From an uncultured Collinsella sp. (GTDB lineage: Bacteria; Actinomycetota; Coriobacteriia; Coriobacteriales; Coriobacteriaceae), in assembly GCA_900541475.1 (NCBI GenBank), contig UQJV01000036.1:1-22275 (forward strand): a DNA stretch of 22,275 nucleotides, written 5' to 3'. The translations under genes and the position numbers were made by a program. A model generated the notes under the pieces. That model was given only the letters and a program-made list of their open reading frames with translations. It had not been told where the DNA came from and ran no database searches. Positions 19,363-22,275 of the stretch are shown here, piece by piece (positions within the stretch are counted from its first letter, which is position 1; each line of letters starts with the position of its first letter).

Positions 19363-21126
19363 TTACTTGCTCGCGAACAGCCAGATGAGGACGATCGCGA
19401 GGACTACGGCGACTATGCAGACGATGGCGCCGGTGAATTTGATGCGTGAGTCGCGGGTGCGCTCGCGCACGTCGTCCTCGGCGGCTTCGAGTTGGGCCAC
19501 TTCGCGCTCGGTTTCGGCGTACTCGGCCTTATCGCGGGCCAGAGAGCCTGCGAGCGATTCGGTGATCTCGGGATGGTCATGCACCTCGGTCGCCTGCTCG
19601 ATGATCGACTGCGCATGCGCGACGTCCGCCTGGGCATCGGTGATGGCCTGCTCCTGCTCTCGACGTGCCTTGTCCTCGGCGGCGATCTTCTCGCGCAGTT
19701 CGCGCTGGCGCGTTGCGGCGGCGGTTTTTGCGGTCTGCAGATCATCGCGTGCGGCATCGGCCTCGGCCGTCACGGCCTGATGGGCGCGCTTGGCGTCGGC
19801 GATGGGGGCTTGCGCCTGCTCGACGGCGTGCTCGGCGGCCGCGAGCGAGTGCTCAAGATCGGCGGTGATGTGCGGGACATCTTCCTCGGCTTTGCGCAGG
19901 GCATCGGCCGTGTCGGAGATCTGCATCGAAAGCTCGCTGGTGCGCACCGTGTAATTGGCGGGATTTGCCGAAGGATTGCGCTGCAGCTCGGCATACTCGT
20001 GGCGCAGCGTTTCGAGTTGAGCGCGCGTGGCGTCGACGGTTTGCTGCGCTGCGGCAACGCCGGCATCGCGCTCGGCCTGCACCTTGTCGCGGATGCGCTT
20101 GGAATCCTCGAGGCGTCGAACGAGGCGGTTACCGGTCTCGCGCGAGCTGGCTTCGCGCGCCTCTACGGCATCGAGTGCGGCTTTGAGACGCCGCTCGGTG
20201 GCATCGTCCTCTTCTTTTATTTGCTCGAGCTGCGCCTTGAGCTCTGTTGCCTTGGCAGCATGGGTGTCGCGGCCGATTTCTGCTGCCGCGGCGGCCTTTT
20301 GTGCCGTTTCGATAGTCTGGCGTTGCTCGGCGACGATTTGGCCGTAGCGGCCTGCGATGTCCTGGCGCGTCTCGAGCTCTTCGCCTTGATCGGCGATGCG
20401 CTGCTCCAACTCTGCCAGGTGATCGCGTGCATCGGCGAGTGCCTTTTTCGCGGCGATCATCTCGCGCATGGCCGAGGCTCCCTGCGCGATAAAGGCGCCC
20501 ACGGCGTTCGCAGTGTTCGAGACGGTAGTTCCCAGATCGCGGCTCGCGGCGGGGGCGTGCGGGGCGATTGGGCGACCGGTGTCGGCAGCGTCCACTTCGG
20601 TAGTTTGCGGCGCGGTGATATTGCCGGTGCCGCCCTCGATCACGGAAAAGCCCGCTGCATGCGGGTCGACGGCGTCCGCGCCAATGGTGGGGTGCTCAAG
20701 CTGCAGGAACGAGGGCAGGGTGCTGCCTTGGTCGGCAACGGGGGTCTCGCCGGGCACGAAGGTCGAGGCGGCCTCGGCGGCCTCCTCTTCCTCGGCATCA
20801 ATATCGGCGTCGGCCACGGCGTCTTTCATCGCTTCGACGGCATCCATCATGGAGTCCATGACGGCATCGAGCTCTTCTTCCGAAGATACCTCGATGGGTC
20901 CTTCTGCTTGCGGGGCGGCGTCCTTTTCGGGGGCGTCGTCCTGAGCGGCCGGATCGTCGTTTTGCTCGCCGGCATCTTCGGCCGCAGGGATTTCCGTCGC
21001 AGCGCCGTTATCCAGAGTGGCGTCGTCGACGTCGGTATCATTGCAGATCGCAGCGTCAGTATCTGCGGCGACGTCTGCTGAATCATCAATATGCTTTTGA
21101 GTCTGGGGGTCCAGCTCGTCTGTCAT
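19363..21126 (-). CDS. Tail-anchored coiled-coil protein of unknown function
   Basis: This 587-residue protein was not recognised as a named family. Residues 1 to about 200 are acidic and low in complexity, rich in Asp, Ala and Glu. From about 220 to 550 it is a long Ala/Glu/Gln/Arg-rich heptad-like region predicted as coiled coil, with a short break at NPSANPANYT. The C-terminus ends in one membrane segment (TGAIVCIVAVVLAIVLIWLF) and only three further residues, so it would be tail-anchored with most of the protein in the cytoplasm. ATGs at 21126 and 21132 follow GAGGAG; 21126 has the better spacing. It is transcribed convergently with the exporter and divergently from the dehydrogenase. A structural or envelope-linked scaffolding role is conceivable, but nothing shows it. 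Confidence 0.8.
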   Translation of the reverse strand: MTDELDPQTQKHIDDSADVAADTDAAICNDTDVDDATLDNGAATEIPAAEDAGEQNDDPAAQDDAPEKDAAPQAEGPIEVSSEEELDAVMDSMMDAVEAMKDAVADADIDAEEEEAAEAASTFVPGETPVADQGSTLPSFLQLEHPTIGADAVDPHAAGFSVIEGGTGNITAPQTTEVDAADTGRPIAPHAPAASRDLGTTVSNTANAVGAFIAQGASAMREMIAAKKALADARDHLAELEQRIADQGEELETRQDIAGRYGQIVAEQRQTIETAQKAAAAAEIGRDTHAAKATELKAQLEQIKEEDDATERRLKAALDAVEAREASSRETGNRLVRRLEDSKRIRDKVQAERDAGVAAAQQTVDATRAQLETLRHEYAELQRNPSANPANYTVRTSELSMQISDTADALRKAEEDVPHITADLEHSLAAAEHAVEQAQAPIADAKRAHQAVTAEADAARDDLQTAKTAAATRQRELREKIAAEDKARREQEQAITDAQADVAHAQSIIEQATEVHDHPEITESLAGSLARDKAEYAETEREVAQLEAAEDDVRERTRDSRIKFTGAIVCIVAVVLAIVLIWLFASK

Positions 21127-21420
21127 AGGCATGTGCTCCTCATCGTTGTTTGTCACCCTATGATAAAGTCTCGCGCCGACATCCCGCGTGCCGCAGCAAA
21201 GTTTCAAAACGTGTTCGATGGCTCGCGTGGATAACAAAAAATCGGCCTCTTTATTTGGTTTGCGCTTGACATTCCCTTCGCCGAAAGACGTTGCGCCGTT
21301 CGCCTGCTGCGGTCTTTATTTTTCACTTGAACCCGCTAAAGTTGCATGTCAGCTTTTGGCGCGTGAAGTTGGATGCGCGCAGTCGGCGGGTGGGCCCGTC
21401 GCGATTTGAAAGGACTTCGT

Positions 21421-22221
21421 ATGGGACTTTTCACTGGTAAGACCGTAATCGTCACCGGCGGCGGCAAGGCCACGCTTAAGGACGGCTCCGCTGGCTCCAT
21501 CGGCTACGGCATCGATATCGCTTTTGCCAAGGAGGGCGCAAACCTCGTCATTACCGGCCGCAACGTTGCCAAGCTCGAGGCTGCCAAGGAGTCCCTCGAG
21601 GCCGAGTACGGCATCAAGGTTCTGCCTGTTCAGGCCGATGTCTCGGCTGGTCAGGACAACGAGGCCGTCGTCCAGAACGTTATCGACAAGGCGATTGAGG
21701 AGTTCGGCCGCATCGACGCCGTCGTCAACAACGCTCAGGCCAGCGCCTCGGGTGTTACCATCGCCGACCACACCATGGATCAGTTTAACCTGGCCATTTA
21801 TTCCGGTCTGTATGCCACCTATCTGTACATGCAGAAGGCCTATCCGCACCTGAAGGAGACCAAGGGCTCCGTGGTCAACTTTGCCTCGGGCGCCGGCCTG
21901 TTTGGCAACTACGGCCAGTGCAGCTATGCCGCTGCCAAGGAGGGCATCCGCGGTCTGACTCGCGTTGCCGCCAACGAGTGGGGCAAGGACGGCATCAACG
22001 TCAACATCGTTTGCCCGCTTGCTTGGACCGCTGCGCTCGAGAACTTCCAGGATGCCTATCCCGAGGCGTTTAAGGCCAACGTCCACATGCCGCCGGCAGG
22101 CCACTACGGCGACGTCGAGAAGGAGATCGGTCGCGTGGTCGTTCAGCTCTGCGGCCCCGACTTTAAGTACATGAACGGCGAGACTGTCACTCTCGAGGGT
22201 GGCATGGGCCAGCGTCCGTAG
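21421..22221 (+). CDS. Short-chain dehydrogenase/reductase with atypical cofactor loop
   Basis: This 266-residue protein has a classical-size Rossmann SDR fold. The dinucleotide loop starts VTGGG (residues 11-15) but has about nine extra residues before GSIGYGIDIA (25-34). Ser156 in NFASGAG, Tyr169 and Lys173 in YAAAK form the catalytic triad. The fourth catalytic residue, usually Asn in a NxxG motif, appears to be Ile126 (IYSG), and NNAG is NNAQ (103-106). An Arg at TGRN (47) may favour NADP. The substrate is unknown: an acyl, sugar or steroid alcohol are all possible. The start ATG has AAAGGA six bases upstream. It is divergent from the coiled-coil gene. Confidence 0.88.
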   Translation: MGLFTGKTVIVTGGGKATLKDGSAGSIGYGIDIAFAKEGANLVITGRNVAKLEAAKESLEAEYGIKVLPVQADVSAGQDNEAVVQNVIDKAIEEFGRIDAVVNNAQASASGVTIADHTMDQFNLAIYSGLYATYLYMQKAYPHLKETKGSVVNFASGAGLFGNYGQCSYAAAKEGIRGLTRVAANEWGKDGINVNIVCPLAWTAALENFQDAYPEAFKANVHMPPAGHYGDVEKEIGRVVVQLCGPDFKYMNGETVTLEGGMGQRP

Positions 22222-22223
22222 GA

Positions 22224-22251
22224 GTTACGCGGTTTTACCAAACCGCGTAAC
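22224..22251. other. Perfect 12-bp hairpin after the dehydrogenase
   Basis: gttacgcggttt (22224-22235) and aaaccgcgtaac (22240-22251) flank the loop TACC, two bases after the stop codon. No T-run follows in the visible bases, so a rho-independent terminator is not established; it may be a 3' stabilising hairpin or a protein site. Confidence 0.6.
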
Positions 22252-22275
22252 CAGTCGACGCTGCAAACCCGCCAG

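Noticed and set aside
19492..21081. Plus-strand 529-codon frame opposite the coiled-coil gene
   Set aside because: Gly/Leu/Val-rich shadow. The minus strand has a ribosome-binding site, a coiled coil and a proper membrane anchor, so it was preferred.
22224..22251. Intrinsic terminator after the dehydrogenase
   Set aside because: The stem is perfect but no T-tract follows in the available sequence, so it is listed only as a hairpin.

Overview
The window looks like chromosome of a GC-rich, fermentative, anaerobic gut actinobacterium, most likely Coriobacteriia of the Collinsella type. This is an inference from gene content (pyruvate formate-lyase with its activase, PTS sucrose/fructan uptake, MarR-controlled heterodimeric ABC exporter), the high GC content and frequent GTG starts. 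No rRNA or tRNA gene, CRISPR array or transposase gene was seen.

Layout. Positions 166-13472 are entirely minus-strand. Read along that strand, the order is: pyruvate formate-lyase body (pflB, 11421-13472), a separate small gene for the glycyl-radical domain (11084-11335), a LacI-family regulator (9772-10782), a three-gene sucrose/fructoside operon (GH32-like protein, PTS EIIBC, canonical GH32; 9587 down to 5164), a DegV lipid-binding protein, the PFL activase pflA (3027-3845), a membrane-anchored class-A-like serine hydrolase, an MTA/SAH nucleosidase and the GTPase EngB. From 14023 the plus strand carries a tight marR-ABC-ABC operon to 18691, ending in a strong intrinsic terminator. After a 670-bp repeat-rich convergent gap come a minus-strand tail-anchored coiled-coil protein (19363-21126) and a divergent plus-strand short-chain dehydrogenase (21421-22221).

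How the genes work together. The LacI protein probably controls the sugar operon. A TTGACA-17-TATCTT promoter in front of the operon is covered by two tandem CG-centred operators, a third lies upstream, and a matching one precedes lacI. EIIBC would import and phosphorylate the sugar using an EIIA encoded elsewhere, and the GH32 enzymes would cleave it. The carbon ends at pyruvate, which PFL, switched on by PflA, splits to acetyl-CoA and formate. The MarR protein probably senses a toxic compound and controls the two-subunit exporter.

Most notable points. (1) PFL is encoded as two polypeptides of 683 and 83 residues that together make one normal-length enzyme; the glycyl radical and the catalytic cysteines are on different chains, and the gap between the genes holds two hairpins. 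(2) Intergenic DNA is rich in palindromic repeats: a 65-bp hairpin present twice with compensatory stem changes, GTCCCC-loop hairpins beside both copies, a REPIN-like doublet, a MITE-like 227-bp element, and a 181-bp giant inverted repeat related to sequence at the left window edge. (3) A GH32 relative lacks the NDPNG motif. (4) The exporter has one degenerate ATP site and a roughly 210-residue external insertion. (5) The MarR leader has two palindromes, one enclosing the start codon.
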